From contig NZ_JBBOOE010000001.1 in assembly GCF_038002965.1 (NCBI RefSeq), forward strand, positions 1,159,001 through 1,223,000: a stretch of 64,000 nucleotides of DNA. The letters are read 5' to 3'. Made by a program: the position numbers and the translations under genes. Every line of letters starts with the position of its first letter. Positions within the stretch are counted from its first letter, which is position 1. This DNA comes from Robertmurraya sp. FSL R5-0851. Lineage in GTDB: Bacteria > Bacillota > Bacilli > Bacillales > Cytobacillaceae. The notes under the pieces were generated by a model. The model searched no databases. It was not told the DNA's origin and was given only the letters and a program-made list of their open reading frames with translations. Below, in pieces: positions 44,992-54,162 of the stretch.

Positions 44992-46872
44992 TTGACTGAA
45001 ACCCATGCAAAGCCGAAGGAGTTAAAAAGTCAAAAGCTGAGAAACAATGAGTATTACAACACGCAAGACATGTTTGACCAGTTATATCAGCTAAGTTCGG
45101 AAGGAAAAACTTTTAATAAGTTATATGAATTAGTTGTAAACCCTGCAAATGTTAAACTTGCTTTTCGTAACATCAAGAAAAACAAGGGAAGTAAGACAGC
45201 AGGAGTGAATCAAAACACTATATTCGAAATCGGACTTAGAAGCCCTGATATGCTTGTACAATATGTTAAAAATCGCCTAGATGATTATAAACCTCATAAA
45301 GTGAAACGTAAGGAAATCCAAAAGCCAAATGGCGGCATTCGTCCTTTAGGAATTCCTACTATTGAAGATAGACTTATTCAACAATGCTTATTACAAGTTC
45401 TTGAACCTATATGCGAGGCTCGCTTTCATAAACATAGCTATGGATTCAGACCTCATCGGAGTCAAATCCACGCATATTCAAGGGCTGTAACATTAGCAAA
45501 CAAAAACAAACTACATTATGTAGTAGATGTTGATATTAAAGGTTTCTTCGATAACGTTGATCATGGGAAGTTGCTTAAACAACTATGGACAATTGGAATT
45601 AGGGATAAACGTATTCTTTCGATTATAAGTAAGATGCTCAAAGCTGAGGTTAAAGGAATTGGGAAACCTACTAAGGGAACTCCACAGGGAGGAATTCTTT
45701 CTCCGTTACTTTCAAATGTAGTATTGAATGAATTCGACTGGTGGATAAGTAATCAGTGGGAAACATTTAAGACGAGAAAGGATTACACAAAGATACGTGT
45801 AATTGGTGGAAAACAGCGGTTTGACCAAACGGTGAAATACGCCACCCTTAAAAGGTATACCAAGTTAAAGGAAATGTTTATTGTAAGATATGCAGATGAC
45901 TTTAAAATCTTTTGTCGAGACCACAAAACCGCATTTATTATATTTGAATCTTCTAAGCAGTGGTTAAAGGAAAGATTAGGCCTTGAAATCAGCAATGAGA
46001 AATCGAGAGTAGTCAATTTACGTAAGAACTATTCGGAGTTTCTAGGGTTTAAGTTCAAAGTAGTTCCAAAAGGCAAAAAGCGTGTTGTTAAATCGCATAT
46101 GACAGATAAATCACGACGCAAGGTAATTGAGAAAATAAAAACAAAAGCTGAATTTATTCGAAGAAAACCGAATAAGGCTGAAGTAACTAAATTTAACTCA
46201 ACTATCTTGGGAATTCACAATTATTATCGGTATGCGACACATACGACAAAGGATTTCAGTGAAATTTCTTACTCAGTCAAACGAATCCTGTATAACAAGC
46301 TTAAAAAAGCAAAGAGTTCAAAGGGAGTTATCACACCATTCTTTCAAAAAGCATATAAAGATTATCTTAATAAAAAGAAATTCTTTGCGTGTGGCATGAT
46401 TTTATTCCCGATAGATGGGGTGAAACACAAAAGCCCTTTGAACTTTACTCAGGAGAAAAACTCTTATACCGAAAGTGGACGAATCTTGGTTCACAATAGC
46501 CAAGAGGCTGTACCACCGATCATGGTACATTATTTGATGGAAAACCCAATAAAATCGGAGAGTATGGAATACAATGACAATCGACTCTCAAAATATATTG
46601 CTCAATTAGGTAAATGTGCAATAACACGTAAAGATTTAATCATTGGGGAAATGGAACTCCATCATAAAAAGCCTAGAAATAAAGGTGGAACGGACGCTTA
46701 TCAAAACCTTATATTTATATGTAAGGAAGTCCATAAGTTAATCCATGCGGTAAAGGAAAGCGCCATTAATAAGTACCTTAATGTACTGAATCTTAATGAA
46801 GAACAACTGAGTAAAGTTAACGCTCTTCGTAAAAAAGTGGGCAACTGTGTAATTGATAATGTAACGAGCTAG
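44992..46872 (+). CDS. Group II intron-encoded protein: reverse transcriptase/maturase with HNH endonuclease
   Basis: A 626-residue multifunctional protein needed for splicing and retrohoming. RT blocks span about 80-350: KPNGGIRPLGIPTIEDRLIQQ, VDIKGFFDNVDH, GTPQGGILSPLLSN and the active site VRYADDFKIF. Maturase domain X and a basic DNA-binding region follow (about 370-480). The C-terminal HNH domain has CAITRKDL, EMELHHKKPRNKGG and NLIFICKEVHKLIH. TTG start at 44992 with AAAGAGGTGAG. No disruption is seen. Confidence 0.95.
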   Translation: MTETHAKPKELKSQKLRNNEYYNTQDMFDQLYQLSSEGKTFNKLYELVVNPANVKLAFRNIKKNKGSKTAGVNQNTIFEIGLRSPDMLVQYVKNRLDDYKPHKVKRKEIQKPNGGIRPLGIPTIEDRLIQQCLLQVLEPICEARFHKHSYGFRPHRSQIHAYSRAVTLANKNKLHYVVDVDIKGFFDNVDHGKLLKQLWTIGIRDKRILSIISKMLKAEVKGIGKPTKGTPQGGILSPLLSNVVLNEFDWWISNQWETFKTRKDYTKIRVIGGKQRFDQTVKYATLKRYTKLKEMFIVRYADDFKIFCRDHKTAFIIFESSKQWLKERLGLEISNEKSRVVNLRKNYSEFLGFKFKVVPKGKKRVVKSHMTDKSRRKVIEKIKTKAEFIRRKPNKAEVTKFNSTILGIHNYYRYATHTTKDFSEISYSVKRILYNKLKKAKSSKGVITPFFQKAYKDYLNKKKFFACGMILFPIDGVKHKSPLNFTQEKNSYTESGRILVHNSQEAVPPIMVHYLMENPIKSESMEYNDNRLSKYIAQLGKCAITRKDLIIGEMELHHKKPRNKGGTDAYQNLIFICKEVHKLIHAVKESAINKYLNVLNLNEEQLSKVNALRKKVGNCVIDNVTS

Positions 46873-46883
46873 TAGTTGATGGG

Positions 46884-46917
46884 GCGCCGTATGAGGTGAA
46901 AGTCTCACGTACGGTGC
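46884..46917 (+). ncRNA. Group II intron domain V
   Basis: A 34-nt hairpin with GAAA tetraloop (46899-46902 region) and paired arms GCCGTATGAGG/CTCACGTACGG. The catalytic triad position reads CGC rather than AGC, a variant known in some bacterial classes. Confidence 0.85.
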
Positions 46918-46966
46918 TAAGCGGGGGAAAAGATGGAGATTACTTCAAAGTCTTACCTATCGCAAC

Positions 46967-49482
46967 CAAATATGGTACAGGAAGCAATTTTAAATTTAGT
47001 AACTAAAGACGAAGAGCAGACAGGGAATTTGTTTATGGTAGGAGATGTAAAGCAATCGATTTATCGCTTCCGCCTAGCAGAGCCAAATTTATTTTTGGGT
47101 AAATACAACCGATTTACTTCACAGGGTGAAGAATCAGGCCTTCGAATTGATTTAGCTCGTAATTTCCGGAGCCGAAAGGAAGTTCTTCATGGGACCAACT
47201 ATTTATTCAAGCAGATCATGGGTGTTTTAGTTGGAGAAATCAACTATGATGAAGCGGCTGAGTTAATTACTGGTGCGTCCTACCCAGAGGAAGCTGTTCC
47301 AGTTGAGTTGTTGATCATTAATAGTAATGGTAAAGAGGAAATTTCAAATGAAGAGGGAGAAACTGAGAGCCAAGGTGACTCCTTTGATGAAGAAGAACTC
47401 GAACAATCACAGCTAGAAGCTAAGCTTATTGCGAGTAAAATAAACGATCTGATTCAAGGGCGAAAGCCTGTTTACAATCCTAAAACAAAGAGCTCTAAGC
47501 CGGCATCATATAAAGATATTGTCATCTTGCTTCGATCAATGACGTGGGCTCCACAGATTATGGAGGAATTAAAAGATCAGGGAATACCGGTTTATGCGAA
47601 CCTATCAACGGGTTATTTTGAAGCAACAGAAGTCGTTATTATGATGTCTCTGTTACATGTCATTGATAATCCATATCAGGATATCCCACTTGCTTCTGTT
47701 CTGCGTTCTCCGATTGTGGGCTTAACCGAAGAAGACCTGGCTTGTGTTCGCATGGAGAATCGAAGAGGTTCTTTTTACGAGGCTCTAACTTCCTTTTATC
47801 GAAAAGCGCCAACGGAAATGAATGAAGCGGCGCATGAGAAGATTGTACCGTTTATGGAGAATTTAGCAAAATGGAGAACGGCAGCTAGACAAGGTGCATT
47901 ATCAGAATTACTTTGGCAGCTATATAGAGAAACGGGATTCTTTGATTTTGTTGGTGGGCTACCAGGCGGGAAGCAGAGGCAAGCGAATTTACGTGCTCTG
48001 TATGATCGTGCACGACAATATGAGGAAACATCGTTCCGTGGATTGTTTCGCTTTCTTCGATTTATCGAACGCATGAGAGAACGTGGGGACGACCTAGGTG
48101 CTGCTCGCGCACTTGGGGAAAGTGAAGATGTTGTACGAATCATGACCATTCATAGCAGTAAAGGGTTAGAATTTCCAGTCGTGTTTGTGGCTGGATTGGG
48201 CCGCCAGTTCAACATGATGGATATCAGGAAATCCTATATGTTAGACAAGGAGCTCGGCTTTTCTGCGAAGTATGTTGATCCTAAAAAGAGAATCTCATAT
48301 CCATCGTTGCCCCAGCTAGCTTTTAAACGCAAAAAGAAACTCGAGATGTTAGCGGAAGAAATGCGTGTATTGTATGTTGCGTTAACCCGAGCAAAAGAGT
48401 ATTTATATTTACTAGGAACCGTAAAGAATGTAGAAAAGAAGCTTGAGGATTGGGAGCAGTTCTCCATTCATCCGGAATGGCTACTAAAAGAGTACGACCG
48501 TCAATCAGCGAAGGGCTACTTAGACTGGATTGGACCATCATTAATTAGACATCAAGATTGTCAGGAGTTGCGAAATGGAAAGGGGATCGGACATCTTGTC
48601 CCAGAAGAAATTTCGAACCATTCATCGTGCTGGAAGATAGAATTAATAGATGCAGTACAGTTAGCTTCAATAAAAGAAACGGTTTTAGAAGAAAAGGATC
48701 ATTTATTAGAACTTGTAAAAGAGGGAAAAGAGCTTCCGGTTAAATTAGAGTGGAACGAACAGGTACTTTCACAATTAGAGTACAAGTATGAATACTTCGC
48801 GCCTTCCACTCATCGTTCTAAGCAGTCTGTCTCTGAAGTGAAAAGGCAAAGAGAATTGCGGGATGAAGAAAGCGGAATAGAATTGCAAAAAAAATTCAGG
48901 AAACCGCTAATGAATCGTCCACGTTTTATGCAGGAAAAATCCTTAACCCCAGCAGAGCGAGGCACGGCTATGCACGCGGTGATGCAGCAGATTGATTTAG
49001 AAAAACCAATCACTTTTGATAGCATTACGAGCCAATTAACTGAAATGGTTCAACTTGAACTGTTAACACTTGAGCAGCTGGAGGTAATAGATGTTGACCA
49101 GGTGGTTCAATTTTTTGAATCGAAGCTCGGTGTTAGATTATTAAAAGCAAACACAGTGTTGCGTGAGATCCCTTTCAGTTTATCTCTTCCTGCAAGCGAT
49201 GTGTATGCAGATTGGAAGGGAGAGGAGGAGGCCGTTCTCCTTCAAGGTATCATTGATTGTGTTTTTGAAGATGATGAAGGACTCGTCCTACTTGATTTTA
49301 AAACGGATGGAATTCATGAACGCTACAAGGGTGGATATGAAGAAGCGAGATTAATTCTTGAAGATCGTTACAAAGTTCAAATTGAATTATATAGAAAAGC
49401 GTTAGAGGAAATATGGAAGAAGAAGGTACATGAATCGTATTTATTCTTCTTCGATGGTGCACATATCATGAAAATGGACTAA
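46967..49482 (+). CDS. addA: AddA helicase/nuclease, second exon
   Basis: The second exon supplies residues 420 to the end of AddA. It holds helicase motif III GDVKQSIYRFRLAEP, motif IV LARNFRSRKEV, motif V IMTIHSSKGLEFPVVFVAG, motif VI EEMRVLYVALTRAKEYLYLLG, and the C-terminal nuclease with LQGIIDCVFEDDEGLVLLDFKTD and QIELYRKALEE. An apparent ATG at 46933 lies in intron domain VI and is not the true start; left unspliced, this frame would give a protein lacking the ATP-binding site. Confidence 0.95.
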
Positions 49483-49486
49483 ATAG

Positions 49487-49527
49487 TTAGTCAGCAGGAG
49501 ACATTACTCTTGCTGGCTATTTTTTTA
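49487..49527 (+). terminator. Terminator after addA
   Basis: TAGTCAGCA and TGCTGGCTA arms with T tract TTTTTTT. Confidence 0.75.
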
Positions 49528-49539
49528 GGAGGGAAAGCA

Positions 49540-49851
49540 ATGGGGAAGAAACCAATCATTCTTGGTGATTGTGAGCTTTGTTTGCGCAACAATGTTGAGA
49601 TTACTATCCATCATCTAACACCGAAGGAGCTGGGAGGAACTTTTTTACCTACAGCCAAGCTATGTCTACCATGTCATAAGCAAATTCATGCCCTTTATAC
49701 GAATGAGGAATTGGCTGCTCGTATGAACACAATTGAAAGACTACGTGATGACGAAATGATTAAAAAGTTTGTAAAGTGGATTCAGAAACAACCAGCTTCC
49801 AAATTGATTACTGTATCTAAATCAAAGGACAGAAGGCAAAATAAGAGGTGA
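49540..49851 (+). CDS. yisB: Small HNH endonuclease-like protein (YisB type)
   Basis: A 103-residue protein with an HNH core: CELCLRNNVEITIHHLTPKELGG followed by KLCLPCHKQIHAL, giving CxxC pairs and the catalytic histidine. B. subtilis yisB occupies the same place just before the convergent gerP operon. ATG at 49540 follows AGGAGGG. The cellular role is unknown. sbcD and sbcC, which lie between addA and this gene in B. subtilis, are absent here. Confidence 0.82.
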   Translation: MGKKPIILGDCELCLRNNVEITIHHLTPKELGGTFLPTAKLCLPCHKQIHALYTNEELAARMNTIERLRDDEMIKKFVKWIQKQPASKLITVSKSKDRRQNKR

Positions 49852-49864
49852 AACAGTGTTCCAC

Positions 49865-50083
49865 CTAGTTATTTCCTAATGTTGGCTGATCTATTAAGTT
49901 AGTATCTAACACATTGCTAGCTGATAACCCGTTATTAGTAATAATGATACCGCCTGTATTTACAGCACCAGCACCAGTGACAGATTTAGAGTTGCTTTTC
50001 GGTGAGATGTAAAGTGCATCGCCAAATTGGACGATTCCACCGCTCACCGTTGTAATTTGTACGGGACCGATAATTGCGGGCAT
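49865..50083 (-). CDS. gerPF: Spore germination protein GerPF
   Basis: A 72-residue protein beginning MPAIIGPVQITTVSGGIVQFGDAL, typical of GerPA/GerPF. ATG at 50083 has AAAGG at 9 nt; an upstream ATG lies in the binding site. Last gene of the gerPABCDEF operon, whose products help germinants cross the spore coat. Confidence 0.92.
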   Translation of the reverse strand: MPAIIGPVQITTVSGGIVQFGDALYISPKSNSKSVTGAGAVNTGGIIITNNGLSASNVLDTNLIDQPTLGNN

Positions 50084-50121
50084 AAAAAACATCCTTTACA
50101 TATGAGTCTTTTCAGTCTGCA

Positions 50122-50496
50122 TCAAGTTTTCTTTGATAAAAGCTGACGAATATGCTTGATTCGTGCTTCCATATTAATTGCCTGCGTATTTCCAACATGA
50201 AGAATAGAGGAAGAGGAGAAGGCAATGACATTAATGGTGTTCACATGAATCATTGGATTTTGATGAAAGGAAGTGATCATCACGTCTTCCTTGTCTTGAG
50301 GAAAAATAATGGGGCGTTGAAAGATGGGGTATTTCGAGAAATCCTCCTCATCACCAATAAACAATTGCTTTTCCCGTTGCACAGCGATCGCTCTATTCAG
50401 ACCATTAATAATTTTTGAATCCCCAAGTTGAATGACGGATGATATAGCTGCATTCGTAATGTGAATATGTTTAACAGAACTTGATCGTTGAAGCAT
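50122..50496 (-). CDS. gerPE: Spore germination protein GerPE
   Basis: A 124-residue protein with the GerPE pattern (VKHIHITNAAISSVIQLGDSKIINGLNRAIAVQRE) and a second SSSILHVGNTQAINMEARIKHIRQLL block. It follows gerPD almost without a gap. Localises to the inner spore coat in relatives. Confidence 0.92.
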   Translation of the reverse strand: MLQRSSSVKHIHITNAAISSVIQLGDSKIINGLNRAIAVQREKQLFIGDEEDFSKYPIFQRPIIFPQDKEDVMITSFHQNPMIHVNTINVIAFSSSSILHVGNTQAINMEARIKHIRQLLSKKT

Positions 50497-50497
50497 A

Positions 50498-50683
50498 CTA
50501 TCTACCTTCCACAGCTAGAGGTACAAATGGACCAATGATTAGAGATTCAGCAGGGGTATCGAACGCTGATGCTAGATGGATGGTTTCTGCATCTCCTACC
50601 ATTAATATTGAAGAACTCGAAACCCCGACCACTCGGATATTCCCCACATGTATGTCCCGATTGTATACTTGAAAATTCATCAT
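50498..50683 (-). CDS. gerPD: Spore germination protein GerPD
   Basis: About 60 residues (MNFQVYNRDIHVGNIRVVGVSSSSILMVGDAETIHLAS), the GerPD family. Two adjacent ATGs are possible starts; it overlaps gerPC by 4 bp (ATGA), showing translational coupling. Confidence 0.9.
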   Translation of the reverse strand: MMNFQVYNRDIHVGNIRVVGVSSSSILMVGDAETIHLASAFDTPAESLIIGPFVPLAVEGR

Positions 50684-51297
50684 TCCTGTTTCAGCCCTTT
50701 CACATTCTCCGGTAAATTCTTTATAAAAATCTCAACACCATGCTCCATTTCTTTATGAAACTGGTCAGTTATCGTTTTTTCTAGCTGTGAACGATCCTCG
50801 TTCTCTATCACTCCTGCGGAAAACTCGCGTAGATAATGTTCGACTCTTTTTGGTATTTGTTTTTTGATATCTTCCTCGATAAAGTGATAGTACGATTCAT
50901 CGAGGTTTGTTTGCAGCTTTGCTTGGGTCTTCTCAAAGATTGCCGGTAAATGATTGCCCATATATTCATATACTATATCCTCGAGCTCCATTGATCTTTG
51001 GAACATTTGCTTTGGCGGGGTAGGAGTTTTGATAGATTGATTTGGAACAGAGAAGTCCTCGATCCCTTGTAGATCAGATGGATTTAGTCCAATATTTAAA
51101 GTGCCATCGAGCGATTCTACCTTGAGTTGATCAAATTTATATTCAATTCGATCCACATGAACAGGTGGTCTTTCTTTGAGTTGAGATATTTCTTTTTGCA
51201 TGAGTAATACACTTCGTTCAAGAGCTCGTATCCGGTGTTCTTGGCTTTCAACAAGTTGGTGAAGCTGTCTTAAGTAGTCATAGAATTCATTATTCAT
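50680..51297 (-). CDS. gerPC: Spore germination protein GerPC
   Basis: A 205-residue protein. An N-terminal coiled coil (about 5-45, LRQLHQLVESQEHRIRALERSVLLMQKEISQLKE) leads to PPVHVDRIEYKFDQLKVESLDGTLNIG, the GerPC signature, and a helical C-terminus. It is the largest GerP protein and overlaps gerPD. Confidence 0.92.
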   Translation of the reverse strand: MNNEFYDYLRQLHQLVESQEHRIRALERSVLLMQKEISQLKERPPVHVDRIEYKFDQLKVESLDGTLNIGLNPSDLQGIEDFSVPNQSIKTPTPPKQMFQRSMELEDIVYEYMGNHLPAIFEKTQAKLQTNLDESYYHFIEEDIKKQIPKRVEHYLREFSAGVIENEDRSQLEKTITDQFHKEMEHGVEIFIKNLPENVKGLKQE

Positions 51298-51316
51298 ACT
51301 GACATCTTCCCTTCTA

Positions 51317-51580
51317 TTATGAAATGGATAACGGAACAGCTGGAGAATCTATATACGACCCAGTATCAATTCCTGTGGGTTCAGCCGAATCCTGATTTGT
51401 TACGATTGTGCCGCCGGGATGAATAGGTTCAGGTGCTGGTCCTGTAAAACCTCCAGTATTATATAGATGGGCGGTTGGGCGAATGACTCCAGCACTGCCA
51501 ATCTGTAAAACGGATGAATTCGTAATCGCATCAATGCGTAGAAGATTAATAGAAATATTTTGTTGAATATAAAAATTCAT
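51317..51580 (-). CDS. gerPB: Spore germination protein GerPB
   Basis: An 87-residue protein (MNFYIQQNISINLLRIDAITNSSVLQIGSAG followed by a Gly/Pro-rich tail), matching GerPB. Separated from gerPC by 19 bp and from gerPA by 15 bp. Confidence 0.92.
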   Translation of the reverse strand: MNFYIQQNISINLLRIDAITNSSVLQIGSAGVIRPTAHLYNTGGFTGPAPEPIHPGGTIVTNQDSAEPTGIDTGSYIDSPAVPLSIS

Positions 51581-51595
51581 ATCATCACCTGCTTA

Positions 51596-51817
51596 TTAAG
51601 CATTTAATATATTTCCTTGGTCAATGCCGTCATGGTCATACGCGTTGGTAGAACTAAACTTATTATATACACGTAATCCATCCCCTGTATTAAAAGAACC
51701 TGCCCCTGAGTATGTCTTGGCATTAGAAATAGGCATGATTTTATATACATCTCCAATATGAAAAATGGAACTACTTCCAATCGAGATTACTTGAGCTACA
51801 CCGACAATTGCTGGCAT
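51596..51817 (-). CDS. gerPA: Spore germination protein GerPA
   Basis: A 73-residue protein (MPAIVGVAQVISIGSSSIFHIGDVYKIMPISNAKTYSGAGSFNTGD), paralogous to GerPF. First gene of the operon, with an AAAGGGTG binding site and a sigma-K type promoter directly upstream. Confidence 0.93.
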   Translation of the reverse strand: MPAIVGVAQVISIGSSSIFHIGDVYKIMPISNAKTYSGAGSFNTGDGLRVYNKFSSTNAYDHDGIDQGNILNA

Positions 51818-51847
51818 ACACTACACCCTTTGTTTAAGATTCTTTAC

Positions 51848-51874
51848 ATTGTATGTGCCTAGAAACTAGATGTG
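51848..51874 (-). promoter_or_regulatory. Predicted sigma-K promoter of gerPABCDEF
   Basis: On the minus strand CATACAAT (51855 to 51848) matches the -10 CATANNNT and lies 16 bp after CAC (AC at 51873-51872), the sigma-K -35. The gerP operon is sigma-K dependent in Bacillus. Confidence 0.75.
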
Positions 51875-52049
51875 AGTTATTTAGAGGAAAAATTAAATTG
51901 CAGATTTTTACTTAAAGGGTCATATCCTGTCCATTTAGGGAACAGTTTTGGTGTTATTGGGAATATTTGAAGTATAATAGTTTTTAAGTTGTAGAAATGG
52001 GGGAGGGATACATATAAGAAATCAGGAAAGAATTGTTTCCATTGATATA

Positions 52050-53189
52050 ATGAGAGGTTTATCGATATTGGGGATTTTCTTAGTAAATATGCTATCTTTT
52101 CATACTCCAATCCTTTATATCGACCCATTTGTTACTTGGACATCAACTAGTGACCGTTTGTTTTACTCGTGGATTGATTTATTTATTCAAGGAAGTATAT
52201 ATCCTTTATTCTCTTTTCTTTTTGGATATGGTTTTGTTATTTTAAGGGAGAGAACCATTATGAAGGGTGGAACATTTTCCACCATCGCAATAAGGAGATT
52301 GCTTTTTTTGTTGGTTATCGGATGGGTACATGCTAACTATATTTGGCATGGAGATATTCTTTTTACCTACTCGTTGTTTGGTATCTTCCTACTGCTCTTT
52401 ATCAGACTTAGAGGGAAAGTACTAATGTTATTGGGGTTGATTTTATACTTTGTACCTAATGTAATCATTACGGTAATGATTACATTAGCCTCAATGGTTG
52501 CTGGTAATGGGGAATTTACGGTGGCAGATGAGACAAGTGCTTTAGCGTCATATAAAGCTTATCAAAATGGTACTTATGAGGAAATTCGGGAACAAAGATT
52601 TATCGACTGGTCTTTAGTCAATCATCCAGGCAATCTATTTTTTATGCTCTTTTCGATCTTTCCGTTGTTTTTAATCGGGGGAGGAGCGGCGAAAGAGGAC
52701 TGGTTAAGAAGAGTAACAGATTTAAAAAGACCGTTTCTAGTAGTAATAGCGGTAACATTATTTATGGGATTGTTTATTAAGAGCGCTCCTTATTGGTTAA
52801 CCAGAAACTGGGCAACAGAATATTCTCAAGATATGCTTGGTGGTCCTTTATTATCGATAGCATACATCCTACTGATCGCGCTTGGTACGAATCATCAACG
52901 AGGCTTACAGGTGTTTAAATTGTTTGGACCTGTTGGGAAGCTTAGTTTTACAAATTACTTAGTTCAATCCATCGTCTCGACGTTGATATTTTATTCCTAC
53001 GGTCTTGGTCTATATGGACAAGTGTCAGTTGTCGAAGGAACGTTACTAGCCTTGACGATATTTATTATTCAATTGATTTTTAGTCATATTTGGGTAAAGT
53101 ACTTTTATCTTGGCCCCTTTGAGTGGGTGTGGAGAACCGTTTCGTATTGGAAATGGCAGAGTCTAATGAAAAAAGGAGAAAACTCATGA
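52050..53189 (+). CDS. DUF418-family membrane protein, start codon uncertain
   Basis: About 379-391 residues with eight to ten hydrophobic segments and the C-terminal DUF418 block (GPVGKLSFTNYLVQSIVSTLIFY). The family is found beside amino-acid and competence genes, function unknown. The first ATG is at 52050, but conserved N-terminal residues RNQERIVSIDIMRG are encoded from 52017 in frame, after a strong GGGGGAGGGA (51998-52007). The codon at the right distance is ATA (52014-52016), so the true start is either a mutated ATG or a non-canonical AUA. The end overlaps yisK (ATGA). Confidence 0.78.
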   Translation: MRGLSILGIFLVNMLSFHTPILYIDPFVTWTSTSDRLFYSWIDLFIQGSIYPLFSFLFGYGFVILRERTIMKGGTFSTIAIRRLLFLLVIGWVHANYIWHGDILFTYSLFGIFLLLFIRLRGKVLMLLGLILYFVPNVIITVMITLASMVAGNGEFTVADETSALASYKAYQNGTYEEIREQRFIDWSLVNHPGNLFFMLFSIFPLFLIGGGAAKEDWLRRVTDLKRPFLVVIAVTLFMGLFIKSAPYWLTRNWATEYSQDMLGGPLLSIAYILLIALGTNHQRGLQVFKLFGPVGKLSFTNYLVQSIVSTLIFYSYGLGLYGQVSVVEGTLLALTIFIIQLIFSHIWVKYFYLGPFEWVWRTVSYWKWQSLMKKGENS

Positions 53190-54052
53190 AGCTTCTTACC
53201 GGAAAAAGAGATAACAAAGTGTTTATTGGTGTTTTAGATTCAACAGAAACAAAAGTTCTTTCTGTTAATGAAAGAGAATCAATGGTCGAATGTATTGCAA
53301 AGGGAGAAAAATTTCTACAGGAGATAAAAGAGAAAATTCAAGCAGCAAGCGAGGAGGAGTATTTTTTCCTAGAAGAGGTTACCTTGCTTTCGCCCGTTAC
53401 AAAGCCTCCGAAAAACATTTTGTGTGTAGGGAAAAATTATGTGGACCATGCGATTGAGATGGGAAGTAAGGACGACATTCCGGAGCATTTGATGGTTTTT
53501 ACAAAAGCTCCAACAACGATTATTGGTCCAAATGAACAAATTGAAAATCATCTTTCCATTACGAAGCAGCTAGACTATGAAGGAGAGTTAGCGATTGTGA
53601 TTGGAAAGAAGGGGAGGAATATAAAAAAAGAAGACGCTCTTGACTATGTGTTTGGTTATACAATTGTAAATGATATAACAGCACGTGATCTTCAGGCGAA
53701 GCATAAACAGTTTTTTCTCGGAAAAAGCCTAGATGCCAGTTGCCCGATGGGACCAGTTCTTGTTCATAAAGAGTGCCTATCAGACCCCAATCACTTACAT
53801 ATTGAAACGAAAATAAATGGTGAGGTTCGCCAAAGCTCCAATACAAAGCACTTTATCTTTTCAGTGGAGGAAATGATTTCGACCATTTCATTGGGGATGA
53901 CGCTTGAACCCGGAGATGTGATTGCTACAGGTACTCCTGCAGGTGTTGGAAAAGGATTTCAACCACCGCGCTTCTTAAATCCAGGTGATCAAATTGAAAT
54001 TACCATTGAGGGGATAGGAACCTTATCAAATAAAGTCAGCGAGGAAATATGA
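53186..54052 (+). CDS. yisK: Fumarylacetoacetate hydrolase-family protein YisK
   Basis: A 288-residue enzyme: an N-terminal domain of about 75 residues, then the FAH fold with NILCVGKNYVDHA, metal-binding Glu in DYEGELAIVIGKKG, and GTPAGVG. B. subtilis YisK has oxaloacetate decarboxylase activity and interacts with the Mbl cytoskeleton. ATG at 53186 overlaps the DUF418 stop by 4 bp. RBS AAAGGAG. yisL follows as in B. subtilis. Confidence 0.87.
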   Translation: MKLLTGKRDNKVFIGVLDSTETKVLSVNERESMVECIAKGEKFLQEIKEKIQAASEEEYFFLEEVTLLSPVTKPPKNILCVGKNYVDHAIEMGSKDDIPEHLMVFTKAPTTIIGPNEQIENHLSITKQLDYEGELAIVIGKKGRNIKKEDALDYVFGYTIVNDITARDLQAKHKQFFLGKSLDASCPMGPVLVHKECLSDPNHLHIETKINGEVRQSSNTKHFIFSVEEMISTISLGMTLEPGDVIATGTPAGVGKGFQPPRFLNPGDQIEITIEGIGTLSNKVSEEI

Positions 54053-54162
54053 AAAATTTGTGAACAAATGTTGAAACGTGGATTTCCAAAGGGACGTTCT
54101 TTTTAGTTTTTTTAACACTGTTGTGGTATGATAAAGTCGATATTTAATAGGGAGGCTAATTT

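Larger units (their letters stand above)
44244..46966 (+). mobile_element. Group II intron inserted in addA
   Basis: The intron starts GTGCGAC (canonical GUGYG) and ends in AC, as bacterial group II introns do. The first 748 bases are structured RNA domains I-IV, followed by an intron-encoded protein. Domain V is 46884-46917 (exactly 34 nt, GCGCCGTATG...GTACGGTGC) and domain VI follows to 46966. Removal joins GAC-A to CA-AAT, restoring DEYQDTN. The intron lies on the coding strand of addA, so splicing can rescue the protein. All core parts and the protein are intact, so it is probably mobile. Confidence 0.95.

Noticed and set aside
46933..49482. Separate 849-codon helicase gene
   Set aside because: Its first codons lie in intron domain VI; it is addA exon 2, lacks the ATP-binding motifs, and joins in frame to exon 1.
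51877..52128. 83-codon minus-strand ORF upstream of gerPA
   Set aside because: It overlaps the start of the DUF418 gene, has no binding site and no family resemblance.
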